Origin: Enoplolaimus lenunculus
Lineage: Eukaryota > Nematoda > Enoplea > Enoplida > Thoracostomopsidae
Direction: 5' to 3'
Length of the DNA stretch: 64,000 nucleotides
Assembly (NCBI GenBank): GCA_030248215.1
Contig: JASANG010001014.1
Location: forward strand, 124,001-188,000
Position numbers and translations under genes: made by a program. Below are positions 45,401 through 56,250 of the stretch, one piece after another (the stretch's first letter is position 1; every line of letters starts with the position of its first letter). Below the pieces are notes generated by a model. That model ran no database searches and had not been told where the DNA came from. It saw nothing but the letters and a program-made list of their open reading frames with translations.

Positions 45401-48400
45401 AGCCACTGGTCTTAAGGCCCTGGGTCAACACGTTATTTGCCGAGACTCAACACATGTTACCAAACGGACTCAAAAGTCAAACAGTGGAACAAGCGGTCAG
45501 ACAATTAAAAACAATCGACAAGAGTTCAGTGTGACGATTGGGGTGCCACACTATTTCAAATGCACCGAGCTTCAGGGATGTGCGGTCTGGGTTAAACACC
45601 GAGACCAAACTGCCGAAACCGAGACCGTGACCAACCAATTCCCGAGACCATGCTCCAAACTACTCAGGTATGACAGATCGAAACAAGCAGCCCGGGTTCT
45701 TGGCAGGAGGTCGAGGTAAATCATCTCGGCCTACTGCTTCTAATAACTGGAAATGTTGAACGAAATCCGGCTAGGCTATGGAAAAGGTGGAATAATTCAG
45801 TGCATCGACTTGAAATGCTAGTATCATTGAAAATGCCCTCAACTAAGTGCAACATGACTTCTAGCGATGCCGAGCCACTGGTCTTAAGGCCCTGGGTCAA
45901 CACGTTATTTGCCGACACTCAACACATGTTACCAAACGGACTCAAAAGTCAAACAGTGGAACAAGCGGTCAGACAATTAAAAACAATCGACAAGAGTTCA
46001 GTGTGACGATTGGGGTGCCACACGATTTCAAATGCACCGAGCTTCAGGGATGTGCGGTCTGGGTTAAACACCGAGACCAAACTGCCGAAACCGAGACTTC
46101 AAGCTCTATAATAAAAGTAGTGTTATTTTTTCGTGACTCCTTTTGTTTTAGCAAAAGAAATTGTATCTGCTCAAAACTGCCGGTTGGTATAAACATTAAA
46201 TTAAAACTCCAATGCAAAATTTAGTTTTTTATTTTCTTCACTGCTTAAAAATAGTGGCACAAGAAAAATAATCACAGAACTCGAACACATGTAAAATAGC
46301 GACCAGTCGTAGTGGGACTATATTTATTGAGCGAAGCTCGAACACACGTAAGCAATTAAGGTAATATGCAAATTAGTTATTAGCTAACTATTCATTTATC
46401 GGTTTTGGAGGTTTGTAAGCAATTTCCTCAGATTTCTCGCACCCAAAAACCCTTCAGCCACCCTAATAATTATTGGAATAATTTAAAAAGTCCTAATTTT
46501 GTCTCGTCAATTAAGCAAATATGTAAAGAATCTATTAGCAGGGTGCAACCGGAATTCCGGTTCTGGCATTTTTTCACTTTCCGGTTCCGGTTCCGGTAAA
46601 TTTTTACCAGATTTAAAAACCCCGGTGTTATAATTTGGTCGTTTTCTTAACTTTGCTAATTTTTAAAAATCTCTTTTGAAAGCCACTTGTACTTCTAGTG
46701 TTTTTGAATTGCTTGTTCATGCAGTGGTTATTGTTGTGGACAAATGCATTGTACTGGAAATGTATATATAAATCTTGACAATCACGGAATATAAGCCATT
46801 GATGGTGGATTTCACTTCAGTCGATGATAAAAATCTAAAATACAACAAATAAAATAAATACCTATGTTCGATAAGGTTATTTCACAAATAACAGAGCAAA
46901 AAATAAGATTAAAATGAAATTTTTGGTGAAATGCATTTTTCACTTTCCGGTTCCAGTCAAATTTTCAAATTCCGGTTCCGGTACCGGTAAATTGTAATTC
47001 CGGTTGCACCCTGTCTATTAGCTAACTATTCGATAATCGCTTTTAAAGGTTTGTAGACAATTTATTCAGATTCCTCGCACCCGAAAACCCATTATTGCTG
47101 AAATTAGATTGCTTGTAACCCAATAATTAGTAAAACATTGTAAAAACGCCTAATTTAGGCTTATCAATTATGTTTAAATGCAAATTATCTATTAGCTAGC
47201 TACTCAATTATCGGTTTTAGACGTTTGTAAACAATTTATTCAGATTCCTCGCACCTAAAAACCCTTTAGTGCTGAAACTATATTGCTTTTTTTAACCTTA
47301 GTAATTAGTGAAATATTGTAAAAAGTCCTAATTTAGGCTTATAAACTATGCTAATATGCAAATTATCGATTAGCTAACTGCTCAATTATCGGTTTCGGAG
47401 GTTTGTAAACAGTCTACCCAGATTCCTCGCACCCAAAAACCCTTTAATGCTAAAATTAGATTGCTTCTAACTGTAATAATTAGTGAAATATTGTGGAAAG
47501 TCCTAATTTAGGCTTAATTAATTACGCAAATTAGCCTGTAGGTAATAAACGGCTTAAAATTTTAAAACCCCAATGCGAGGTTAACACCCCAGGATAATTG
47601 GCTTTCAAACAAAAAAGTTTATCAAAATCGGTTCAGCCGTTCCTGAGATTCTTTTCGGACGGAAAGACGGACGGACAGACATCCACCTTTCGACCTCCAA
47701 GTACAAAATATAAAACGCTTCGCTCAATGAAAATTGTATCTTGATGTGCCATCCAAACAACATCTGCTTTTGCTTGCAATTCTTTCAGTTGATATTAAGA
47801 ACAAGTAAAATTATGTTACTGAAATGAATTTATATTCAATAGGCACGTACAACAATTTTTCGTATAGCCTTACTTTAAAGTTACTGCATTGAGAGAAACA
47901 ACATTTTACTACTTGCTACTTGCTGAATAAAAAGTTAATTGCAATAAAATACAAATACATATCTAAAAATCAACAAATCAACTAAACATCCGTTTAATGT
48001 GAATGTTGAGATTAGCTAAATACCGAGACTCGGCGAGACGGAGACCGCACGTTTCTGCTTCGTTGAGGAGAGTCCAAAGTGCCGCAACAGCAGCTGCAAC
48101 AGAATGGCGGAAATGCAACCAACGTAGCAGCAGCGAGCAGGTCGGCATGGAGGTTCATCGAAGCCGATCCAAAAACAGCCGAATAAACGCTATCCTGAGC
48201 GCACACTAGAGATGACCGGGGGCCTAACCAAATTAGGAAGTAGACAAACAGCGAAAATAACAGGGTATAAGACAGCACGTCCGTATAGGCATGGCAGCGG
48301 CGTCACAACTAAGCGGAATGGCGGGGTGTTATGCTAAGATAAAAAACATTCCCTGTAAAACGGCTGAATTGAACATTGGTAAGATGGTGGACGTCCAACG

Positions 48401-48435
48401 CGGGCGTGGAGCAGGCCAGCGGGACGGTGGAGTAG

Positions 48436-48466
<31 letters not shown>

Positions 48467-48477
48467 CCACCATAACC

Positions 48478-48526
<49 letters not shown>

Positions 48527-49738
48527 CGTTTTACTTACAGCGGTGCTTAAAAATATTAGTTACTAAACAAATTAAGCCATACTTTGTTAAAATAATAGTA
48601 AAAACTGGCCCAAAAAACAAACCAATTAACTGCATCGGCTGAGGCGTCTCTGGGATGACATCCTTGCTGCTTCCAGTCACATATATTTGCCATATCGGAA
48701 TTCGTTTGCTCCATATCTTTAAGAATCTGAAATATTTAAAGTTAACAAATAACATGGCCACCTCTGACAGAAAAAATAAATGCGCATCCCTTATTGCCCC
48801 GTTTTGCAGTCTCGTTCTGTAAGACAGCAACCTTTACATGGTATATAAACACGTCTGTTATTAACTATATATCAGAAAAGAGAGTGTTACCGGAATTTTG
48901 AAGAATTTCCAGTTCCTGTTCGGTTTATCAACTTTGGGTTCCATTCTTCAAGTAGGTAACGGTCGAACCCTGGCGAAAGCATAGTCCATTTTACCGGTAT
49001 ACGTATATGTGCTATCATATGTAAAGACACGATTTGTTATACCAGCTACCAGGCGCAGTGCTAGACGGTCTCGGTCAAAAAAGCGAGACCGAGATTGAAA
49101 TCCAGCCTACCGAAGCCGAGATTTTTGGTCTCGATCTCGATCAATTTTTAACCGTCACCCAAAATAACAAGATTTTTGTAACAAAAGTTTTGAATATTTT
49201 TTATCCGCTCAGAATTGCCGCTTAATTCATACAACTAAACTATTAAATCGCCGCCAACCTTTATTTTTTACTTTATTTTCCACTTAGGAATGGTGGCACA
49301 AACTCAACGATCGAAAATTTTCAACTTGGTGATCAGCTCTGCAAAAAGCTCATTCGTTTTCCTTGCGTTGTGTAATTTTATATACTTAAGCTGAAGTGTA
49401 AACCTAAACTTAAGCCATCCATGCCATAATGTGTAAGATAATCACGTTGAGGGAACTTGAAACATATAAACATAGTGTTGAATGGAGACTACCCAAGTTA
49501 AAAACGGTGCAAAGTCTATATATGCCTGCTCAAAGATTTCCCGTAATTGTGTATAACTGAAATTAAGGGAACATGTTTTTCCAGCTTGCATTCTGCTCAT
49601 AGTATAGATTGGCATTACCTGCTCAGACAGTTTGTTGAGCTTCGTTCGATTGATACTAACGAAATCTGAATTTTCCGATATAAACAGAGCCGATTCCTTG
49701 GGCCAATTGAAACATGCGTAATTACTACAAAATGCCAT
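39500..49738 (-). CDS. QNG1: QNG1, queuosine 5'-phosphate N-glycosylase/hydrolase (Q salvage)
   Basis: QNG1 (C9orf64, DUF2419/Q-salvage family) releases queuine from queuosine 5'-phosphate so that it can be reused in tRNA wobble modification. Nine exons: 49738-49619, 48726-48623, 43071-42939, 42655-42506, 41476-41353, 40975-40861, 40573-40503, 40153-40086, 39685-39500. Every junction is GT/AG and phases chain exactly, giving 356 residues; human has 341. Landmarks in order: [13 protein letters not shown] (exon 1), [11 protein letters not shown] and [12 protein letters not shown] (exon 3), [79 protein letters not shown], and the C-terminal FHKVRTIYY. These parallel the human protein throughout. 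Intron 2 (43,072-48,622) is 5.5 kb and packed with transposons. The other introns are 0.1-1.4 kb. Confidence 0.95.
39686..42938. other. QNG1 introns 3-8
   Basis: Between the small exons the sequence is AT-rich and mostly featureless. Degraded hAT-type pieces (ATCCGTTTCCGTTTCC near 41,945-42,070, and an inverted TAGAGCTGTCCAGGGGCC end near 42,400) lie in the intron at 41,477-42,505. Confidence 0.4.
43575..45147. mobile_element. GGTCTCGGTC-family MITE split by a Helitron-like insertion
   Basis: 43,575-43,898 and 44,924-45,147 align with consecutive parts of the 2,178-2,863 element (CACAAACGCAACGATTGAAA; then ATAGTGTTGAATGAAGTAAA, CTAGCTCAGCTAATAGCAAT). The break falls exactly where the Helitron-like element sits. 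Lies in QNG1 intron 2. Confidence 0.8.
43899..44923 (-). mobile_element. Helitron-like element with tandem core (empty site visible)
   Basis: On the minus strand it runs TTGAGCGAAGCG to CTACGACTGG. About five 150-190-bp units (TTGCATATTAGC, TTTACAAACCTCCAAAACCG) fill the centre. Compared with the uninterrupted MITE at 2,178-2,863 it lies between host A and T with no duplication, as Helitrons do. Confidence 0.78.
45148..46091 (+). repeat. 472-bp tandem duplication, LINE-like with a 2A-type motif
   Basis: Two units, 45,148-45,619 and 45,620-46,091, differ at only about two positions by eye. In each the plus frame reads [14 protein letters not shown] followed by an open frame of about 75 residues ending [13 protein letters not shown]. 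The leucine run plus NVERNPA resembles the 2A peptides (DxExNPGP) found at the N-terminus of some marine LINE proteins, but the final GP is AR. The origin as a LINE fragment is an inference. Confidence 0.65.
46303..47727 (-). mobile_element. Helitron-like element with tandem core, interrupted by a MITE
   Basis: The minus strand starts A|TTGAGCGAAGCG, has the GAAAGGTGGATGTCTGTCCG and GTGTTAACCTCGCATTGGG blocks, several core units, and ends hairpin GTAGTCCCACTA then CGACTGG|T. A hAT MITE (46,539-47,013) sits in its core. Confidence 0.75.
46539..47013. mobile_element. hAT-type MITE nested in a Helitron-like element
   Basis: The ends CAGGGTGCAACCGGAATTCC and inverted CAGGGTGCAACCGGAATTAC are flanked by perfect tctattag duplications (46,531-46,538 and 47,014-47,021). 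Removing it restores the core phrase TCTATTAGCTAACTATT of the host element. Confidence 0.93.
48020..48535 (+). other. GC-richer block ending in CAA/CAC microsatellite
   Basis: A block conspicuously richer in GC than its surroundings, ending in a CAA/CAC trinucleotide run (48,436-48,526) that would encode poly-Gln/His. It sits in QNG1 intron 2, 90 bp from exon 2, on the opposite strand. The layout (unique body plus simple tail) would fit a truncated retroposed sequence. I recognise no protein in it. Confidence 0.45.
49055..49480. mobile_element. GGTCTCGGTC-family MITE, right-truncated
   Basis: The left end GACGGTCTCGGTCAAAAAAG and interior GATCAGCTCTGCAAAAAGCT match 2,178-2,863. The right third is missing. 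Lies in QNG1 intron 1. Confidence 0.65.
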
Positions 49739-50939
49739 TACTTAAAGTGTCCATATAAATACGGTTTTTACACAGTCTCAAAAGTAACACGCAAACACAC
49801 ACGTTACCTCTATATACATATATACACCAGAGGCGATGGGATATCCGGTTCCAGTTTATTATATGACAAAAATCGACGTCCGATGAAGGGAATATAATAT
49901 CTTGCACTGAATGACTATGGTTAATGAAGTATATACGTACTATTTACATTTGGCGAAATCTAGACTTGCTATAATGCTTTATTCAGGCAGAGACCGGATA
50001 GTGAATTTTTATCGACACCGAAGGCTAACCGGACAAAGCATTTTAATATTAAATTAAAAGCTAAATGTTTAATGAATTAAAATTAGCTACTACATAGGAT
50101 TTCGTGACTTCGGGGCTACATCTGCGCGTAAATGTCAGGTATCCAATAGGTTTATACCGAATCGGATACCACATATATACGTAATTTACCGTAGATGTTA
50201 ATATCCGTAACTTCCATGCCTTATAAGAAAAGGTCGCAGAGAAATAATTAATATTATATTCGTTAATACAAATTATCCGTATAGTCACATTATTTTGGTG
50301 TTTCGATTCCGGTGTTAATTTGCTGTTCCGACTCCCATATAATCCAGTTATACGAACTGCAAGAACGCAGTTTATGTTTTGAGACTTAAGTTCACTAAAA
50401 TTATCTGTTTAACCACAGACTAAATTTAGCTCATCACTCAGTTCGATACTCAAGGATTTTTGCCCAAATAAGAATAGAGCGTATCAGAGTTCGTTTTTGA
50501 AAAGAAAACTTTTGACAATCTTGGAGCCGTAGAAGCACAATTTTTGTATAAAAATCATAATTATGAATAAAACAATTTGCCAAAACTGGCACTCCTGGCT
50601 GAAACGCATTTTTACATTATAATATTTCAGGTTATCAGCAGCAATTATGAATTTTATAACAGACGAAAACCTTGAGCATGCCAACAATACAGCGCATATA
50701 TATATAAATTATTTTAACATATACGATTTCCGGTATCCGGTTCCTGTTCCGGTAAAAAATTCAATATACGTATCCGGTTCCGGTATTCGGTACATTAATA
50801 GCCGGTTGCACCTGCTAATAATCCGTAAAATGGAAGACGGGAATAATACTAATACTAGAAAAAAAGAAAAGTATACAAACATTAATAATTTAACGATATT
50901 TTTGATTATTTGAGGTTACGCAAATACCCTAACGATATA
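49739..50939. other. Region upstream of QNG1
   Basis: Holds degraded TATCCGGTTCC transposon sequence (about 49,845-50,345 and 50,725-50,815, the latter ending AGCCGGTTGCACCTG). No gene or clear promoter motif. Confidence 0.35.
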
Positions 50940-51054
50940 CAGATTATAGGCGAAAAGTCTAATTTTCGTGGCAGAGTTGCAGCACGAAAAACTTCATTCT
51001 AGTCGAAACGGAGCTGCGGTTTTTCGCCGTCTTAAGGATGGACCAGTTAATCAG
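50940..51054 (+). other. Possible orphan exon
   Basis: A segment after TTATAG and before CAG|GTAAAATG stays open in two frames, one reading FVAELQHEKLHSS then AAVFRRLKDGPVNQ. Not recognised. It may be a real exon or chance. Confidence 0.2.
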
Positions 51055-51059
51055 GTAAA

Positions 51060-51310
51060 ATGTTTCCCATTTTGCACTCTTAAGTAGGACTTTATGGTTT
51101 CTGAGTGTGAGGAATCTGAATAAGTTGTTTTTGTTTGTAACCCTCCAAACCCGCTCAACGAGTGGTTAGCTAATGAATGATTTGCATATTAGCTGAACTG
51201 GAAAGTAAGCGGGACCAAATATGTGTTTGTCCTTTATAAGCATGGAACATTTAACTAGATTGTTTAAAAAGTATATATAAGAGCTTCACTCAATACATGT
51301 AGAGTTATGA
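51060..51310 (+). mobile_element. Helitron-like core fragment
   Basis: TTTCTGAGTGTGAGGAATCTG, GGTTAGCTAATGAATGATTTG and GAGCTTCACTCAATACATG match one core unit plus the 3' subterminal motif. The terminal hairpin is lost. Confidence 0.55.
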
Positions 51311-51374
51311 ACAGAATTCAGTGCAACGGCGATCGCAACCCAAACGCGGTTTGACTCGCGACCGAACGCAACCG

Positions 51375-52110
51375 CAGGCATGGCAGTCTTAATGAAAACG
51401 TTGAGGTTGAGACAGAGACAGTCTCAAGTTCTTTGAGACTGAGACTTTTTAAGTCCCAGAAATTTTTTCCATCAATACCCAACCATTTCAGAAAAATTCT
51501 AAATCACGAATCCTGAAGGTCCTACAACGTAAATACGGTATATTCATTTATTTGGCACAAAATACACAAATAACAATCATATATCAGAGAGACAAACCAA
51601 TATCACATAGTAAAAATTACACCGTCGCAGAAATCTTATTACGTACAGATAGTGATAAGCTTAATATCGCAGGATTTTGCACTAAAAACTTTATAATATT
51701 TGAAATTTCATAAATACACATTTACCAGCGAGCATACTATATTGATTCATCACAATTCCCGGCTACTGCTTACTCGACATTTCGCTACCTAAACCAACAT
51801 ATATTTTACGCGAACAGCGTTGCTAAAATTTGTCTTCTATGCTCAATCACTTGTTGATAAATTAAAATCTAGCATGCTCTGAAACAAAGCAACTGCTAAA
51901 TTTACTTCGGTCAAACGCATATCAATGTTATGAAACAGCATAAAATTTTGCTATAAAAATAATTAATGAATAATTTGCCACAACTGGCACTTCTGGATGG
52001 CATCGATACCGGAGTCTTAGTTTCTAAACCTGAGGCTTTTCAAAGGTTGAGACTGAGACTACGCGAGTCTCAGAAATTTTCGAAACTTGAGACTGAGACT
52101 CCCATCCCTA
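51375..52110. mobile_element. hAT-type MITE nested in a GCGATCGC-rich repeat
   Basis: The ends CAGGCATGGCAGTCTTAATG and inverted TAGGGATGGGAGTCTCAGTC are flanked by perfect cgcaaccg duplications (51,367-51,374 and 52,111-52,118). The surrounding 51,320-52,270 is itself a GCGATCGCAACC / GGTTGCGATCGCGG imperfect palindromic element. Confidence 0.85.
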
Positions 52111-52284
52111 CGCAACCGCAATTTGAGTGGTCGTAAAAACCGTGGTTGCGATCGCGGTTGCCAGGCGCTTTTAAAATTGCGGTTATAGACTCAGCTAAAA
52201 ATTACGGTTACAGATGCGGTTGAAACCGCCACTACACCCGCGGTTCTAATACAGACTGCGAACGCAACAAAACTCGCCAATAAT

Positions 52285-52770
52285 GTGGATTGAAAACTTG
52301 GCCTTCACTCATGCAGACAAAAATGCCAATGCTAGAAGCAAAATTTTGGATGACAAGGTTATAGATACAGCGCAAACACTGCTCAAAAAGAAAATCAATT
52401 ATGGGCCCTTAATTTGACGCTGCTACCTGTAGCGACAGGATGACATTCCCGACAACATTAATAATAGAAAATTGTCATCGTCGATAACAAGACAACTAAA
52501 ACAAAGGTATACAAATATGTTAAAAATGGTATCTTAACTGTGTACACACTTCGGTATCAACAGGTAAACAGTGTAGAATGTGGGTTGCATGCCATCGCAA
52601 ATGCTGTCGAATTCCTGTTACAAGAGAGTAATCTTATGGCCAATTTCGTTACATCGAAAAATGCGCGATCACTTATTAAAATGTCTGCAGGATGGTCGAC
52701 CTGTTCCGTTTCCAAAGACAAGCGTGAAGAAAAGTGGTCTTCCGAACGAAACAGAAACATTTTTGATTAA
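52285..52770 (+). pseudogene. Ulp1/C48-like protease fragment, broken
   Basis: One frame carries NLAFTHADKNANARSKILDD followed by VIDTAQTLLKKK. A later frame carries QQVNSVECGLHAIANAVEFL, which resembles the Cys-containing QxxxxxCGxxAxA motif of Ulp1-type SUMO proteases as found in transposon-linked genes. It is a broken fossil. Which element it came from is unknown. Confidence 0.45.
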
Positions 52771-52830
52771 AATATAATTTTAAATCATATCGAAAATGTT
52801 GAATTCAGGTACTCAAAAGCGGGTTTTAAA

Positions 52831-53271
52831 TAGGGATGTGCCGATACCAAAATTTTTGCCGACATCGATTCTTATTTTGTAATTTTTCTGATGCCGATTC
52901 TTATCTTGAAATTTTGCTGATGCCGAACTGATGCCGAATCGATACCCGATTCCAACTTTAGTACATCATGCTTAATAAACAAATAGGATACTACATAACA
53001 TCATTATATCAAGACTTAAGCCCAAACCATCATAAACGACTAAATTTTATCCGAACGGTTCATTCCAATTAATTTTTTTCCGAACGGTTCATTTCAATTA
53101 ATTTTTTCAAGCACAAACGCAAAAAAGAACAGTGAAACTTATAGCTTTCCAAATGACTGTTTTATGTGCAAAAAGTATCGGCAAAGAATCAGAAATTTTT
53201 TTGCTGCGCCGATGTCGATCATAACGAAACGTGCCGATTATTACCGATGTCGGTTAATCGGCACATCCCTA
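52831..53271. mobile_element. hAT MITE with perfect target duplication
   Basis: The ends TAGGGATGTGCCGATACC and inverted TAGGGATGTGCCGATTAACC are flanked by gttttaaa on both sides (52,823-52,830 and 53,272-53,279). The TAGGGATG terminus and 8-bp duplication are classic hAT. Confidence 0.93.
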
Positions 53272-53279
53272 GTTTTAAA

Positions 53280-54330
53280 GGAATCAGATCGTAAAACAAA
53301 TGAGTGAATTTTTGGTAAAACAGAAGTTCGGTGTATACGTAGTATAAGTAATAGAATCGAAATTCTGAAACACCAAAAATACAATAAAAGTAAGGAAACA
53401 ATGTAGTATTGAACGACAATTTTGAAAAAGTCATAACTATGAGAGGTTAAATTAATGATTTCTAAATAGAAATCCTACAGAAAAACGGAATTCATCAATC
53501 TATTTACACCTAGAGTTTCTCCGTATTAATGATTTCAATAACAACCGGACTGTAGTTATTTGACTTTAAAAAAATATATGAGAAAAATTTATCGCTGTAG
53601 GACACTGCATTTGTTAAGCTTAACGAATATATATGAATTCCCTATCACGTTAAGACGCTGTCAATCGGCGATGTAAATCGTAACTGGGGAGTCAAAATTA
53701 TATATAATGTTAACTGGGGAAGTTAATTTTTAGGGGAGTTAATCTTAGAATTGCAATTTACCGGAACCCGAATTTGAAAAAATTACAAAAAATGGAAAGT
53801 TAAAATACATGCCACCGAAAAATTCATTTCAATTTTCTTTTTGCCATATTATTGGTGAAATAACCTTAGTTGAAGACAGGCATTCATTTAATCTGCTGTA
53901 TTTTAGATTTTCTTTATCCACCATTAATCGGAGAAGTGACTTTAAAAAGCTGCTTAATGGTTAACAAATTTAATGGTACCAGAAGTTTTGATTCATCTAA
54001 AAATTTACCGGGACAGGGAGGTGAAAAAATGCCGGAACCAAAATTCCGGTTGTACCCGGCCAGTAAGCAATGCGATTTCAGGATATATTGATAGCCTATA
54101 TTCTGGATACGACACCGTGGGTTCCGGCGAATCTGATTCGGGACCGAACGGCAGTGAACTCAGATCTCCACGGAAGTCGGCGTAGGTTACCCCTAGATTA
54201 GCTATGGCTCAAGTGACGCGGCATGAATAGAATCTTTACTAAGATTTAGCAAACGAACACAAACAAATCATAGGCTTTTGAAATGCGCCCAGAAACGAAA
54301 TTGATAGCATTCCAACTGACTGTTATGTGC
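53280..54330. other. Spacer with inverted MITE copies
   Basis: About 53,755-54,058 is an inverted degraded copy of the CAACCGGAATTCC hAT family (shares ACCTTAGTTGAAGACAG and ends ATTCCGGTTGTACCC). 54,275-54,345 is a piece of the TAGGGATGTGCCG family. No gene. Confidence 0.45.
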
Positions 54331-55245
54331 ATTGGACTCTTTGGAAAACTTGCCAATGACCAGGGATGGTCGGTCTCGATCGCAAAAGGGAGACCGTGAC
54401 ATTTGGTCTCGGTCTCGGTCAAGTTTTATCAGTTAACGAAAGCAAAAATGATATTTTTTAACAAAAGTTTTGAATACCTTTATCTTCTGTAAATTGACGT
54501 TTCATACAATTTAACAAATAAATCGGCGCCAAACTTTATTTTTTACTTTATTTTTCACTTGACCTTCTATCCCCATACACTTCGAACAGGCTCGGGACAA
54601 TTAACACTGTCTCAAAATGCCCTCGGTACAATTTCTAATTCAGAGCTGTAGTGTTCTTTCTGCTCACGGGCAAACCGAACAGACTAAACGATGCCTTAAA
54701 TATTTTAAACGCGAAAATGCAACTATTTGTGCTTTGTCGCAATAAAATCAAAGTGTTTTGGATTTCCTTTCAAAAATAAAATTTTGGGCAACCGGAGGGG
54801 TCATTCTGTTTCTAAAATCTCTATATAACCAGGTAGCGGTGATCACTAATCGTTCGCTGTCTGTGTTGGTAGGCGAAATGCGCAGGAACCTAAGGAAAAT
54901 TTTTGTGATTGCTTATCGCTTTTTCATTTCTTTGGTTTCGGTTTGCAAACCACCACTTCGCAGCATATGTAGCAGAATAACAAATTCTTGTCACGCGCGA
55001 ACGGTATGAGTGCGCATTCTGCCTAGTTTAGTTATAGGTTTGAGAAAATATCTTTAGACTGATTGGAATCCTAACCCTTCACTAGCTAGAGCAATTAAAA
55101 GAATAAACATACGAATAAGAATAAGTTCCCACCAACCAACCCGGCAAGTAAGACAAGGCGCAAAGAAAAAAACAGTAACATTGATTAAATGGCGAATCTA
55201 TTAATTTGTTGACAATGGCGCGAACTAGTTCTTAAACATTATATG

Positions 55246-56250
55246 CTACGAAAGAAGGAACTGTCGGCAGCTACGATAGTACAGATACACTTTCATGGAA
55301 CGCCTTCCCTTACCCAGTTTTTTTACATTTATTCCACAGCCACATGGTACAATTGAGTATTCTCCAACCCGCAAGACGCTGGGGGTCGCCAACCCCGATC
55401 CAGCACTTGCGACCAAGAGAATACTCAATCGCCCTATACACAAAACGTACTAAACAATAATATAGGTATAAAGCAAAAGCAAAACAGTGTATCCAAAGAA
55501 AATATAAGCAATAAAATTGATAAACGAGGGTTTTTATATATACAGAAACTAAACAGAACAACATAGCATTAGCGGAAAACAAAACATAAAAAGAACATGT
55601 ATAAATCCACTAACGAACGCCGGGAAGGTGAAAAGAATGTAAAGGGGTAGAAAAACACCCACTTAGATACATCCTTACAAATGATAAACGAACAAAGGCT
55701 AGTCGTGCTTTATCTAGAAAAGTTCAACCATTGGCCCAGATTTATTTTATCTAACCGCTTTCTAAAGTTAGTGTAATTCGAATCAGTGACTAGAGGCAAA
55801 TCACATATAGATTCAGGAAACGAATTCCAGATACGCACACCTCTTTTGGCAACAAATAATAGTATAGGTTAGAAAATTCCGGCATGTTACCAAACCTAGC
55901 GAAAATGATGAGATCCTTCTGAGTTTTTCCACTCGTTCATATACTGTTTGATGAAAAGAGCTTCCTGAACAGGGTGAATAGTGGAACAGACTTCAGTCAA
56001 GTCAATTGTTAAACAAATTCCGTTCAATTTAGCAGTCCCACTGAAAGTGCTTACTTATTAAAGCAATGTTTAACATGCTATGTGAAGGTAAACTTGAATA
56101 TTAGTATCATTAGATTCATAAGCATACTTCTGCAAACTAAACAACATTGAAATATAACATCGTTTGCAGAGTAAAAGTGGCATAGCTAGTGATCTAAGCT
56201 TTTCTAATTTACTGAGCGCTTCCACTGCCTATCAATGCTGGTTGGCGAAT
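55246..56250 (-). mobile_element. LINE 3' end with UTR hairpin
   Basis: On the minus strand a frame at about 55,840-55,710 reads AKRGVRIWNSFPESI, then NYTNFRKRLDKINLG and stops, the typical RxVxxWNxLPxxV..FKxRLD tail of CR1/L2/Jockey-like reverse transcriptases. Weaker similarity runs up to about 56,250. The 3' UTR contains a strong stem-loop at 55,352-55,429. Confidence 0.7.
55352..55429 (-). repeat. Stem-loop in LINE 3' UTR
   Basis: Perfect 13-bp arms ATTGAGTATTCTC / GAGAATACTCAAT, with a second inner pairing GCAAG / CTTGC. Confidence 0.8.

Noticed and set aside
48291-48566. Poly-Gln/poly-His protein
   Set aside because: The codons are a CAA/CAC microsatellite within a block of unknown origin. 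There is no supporting exon structure.
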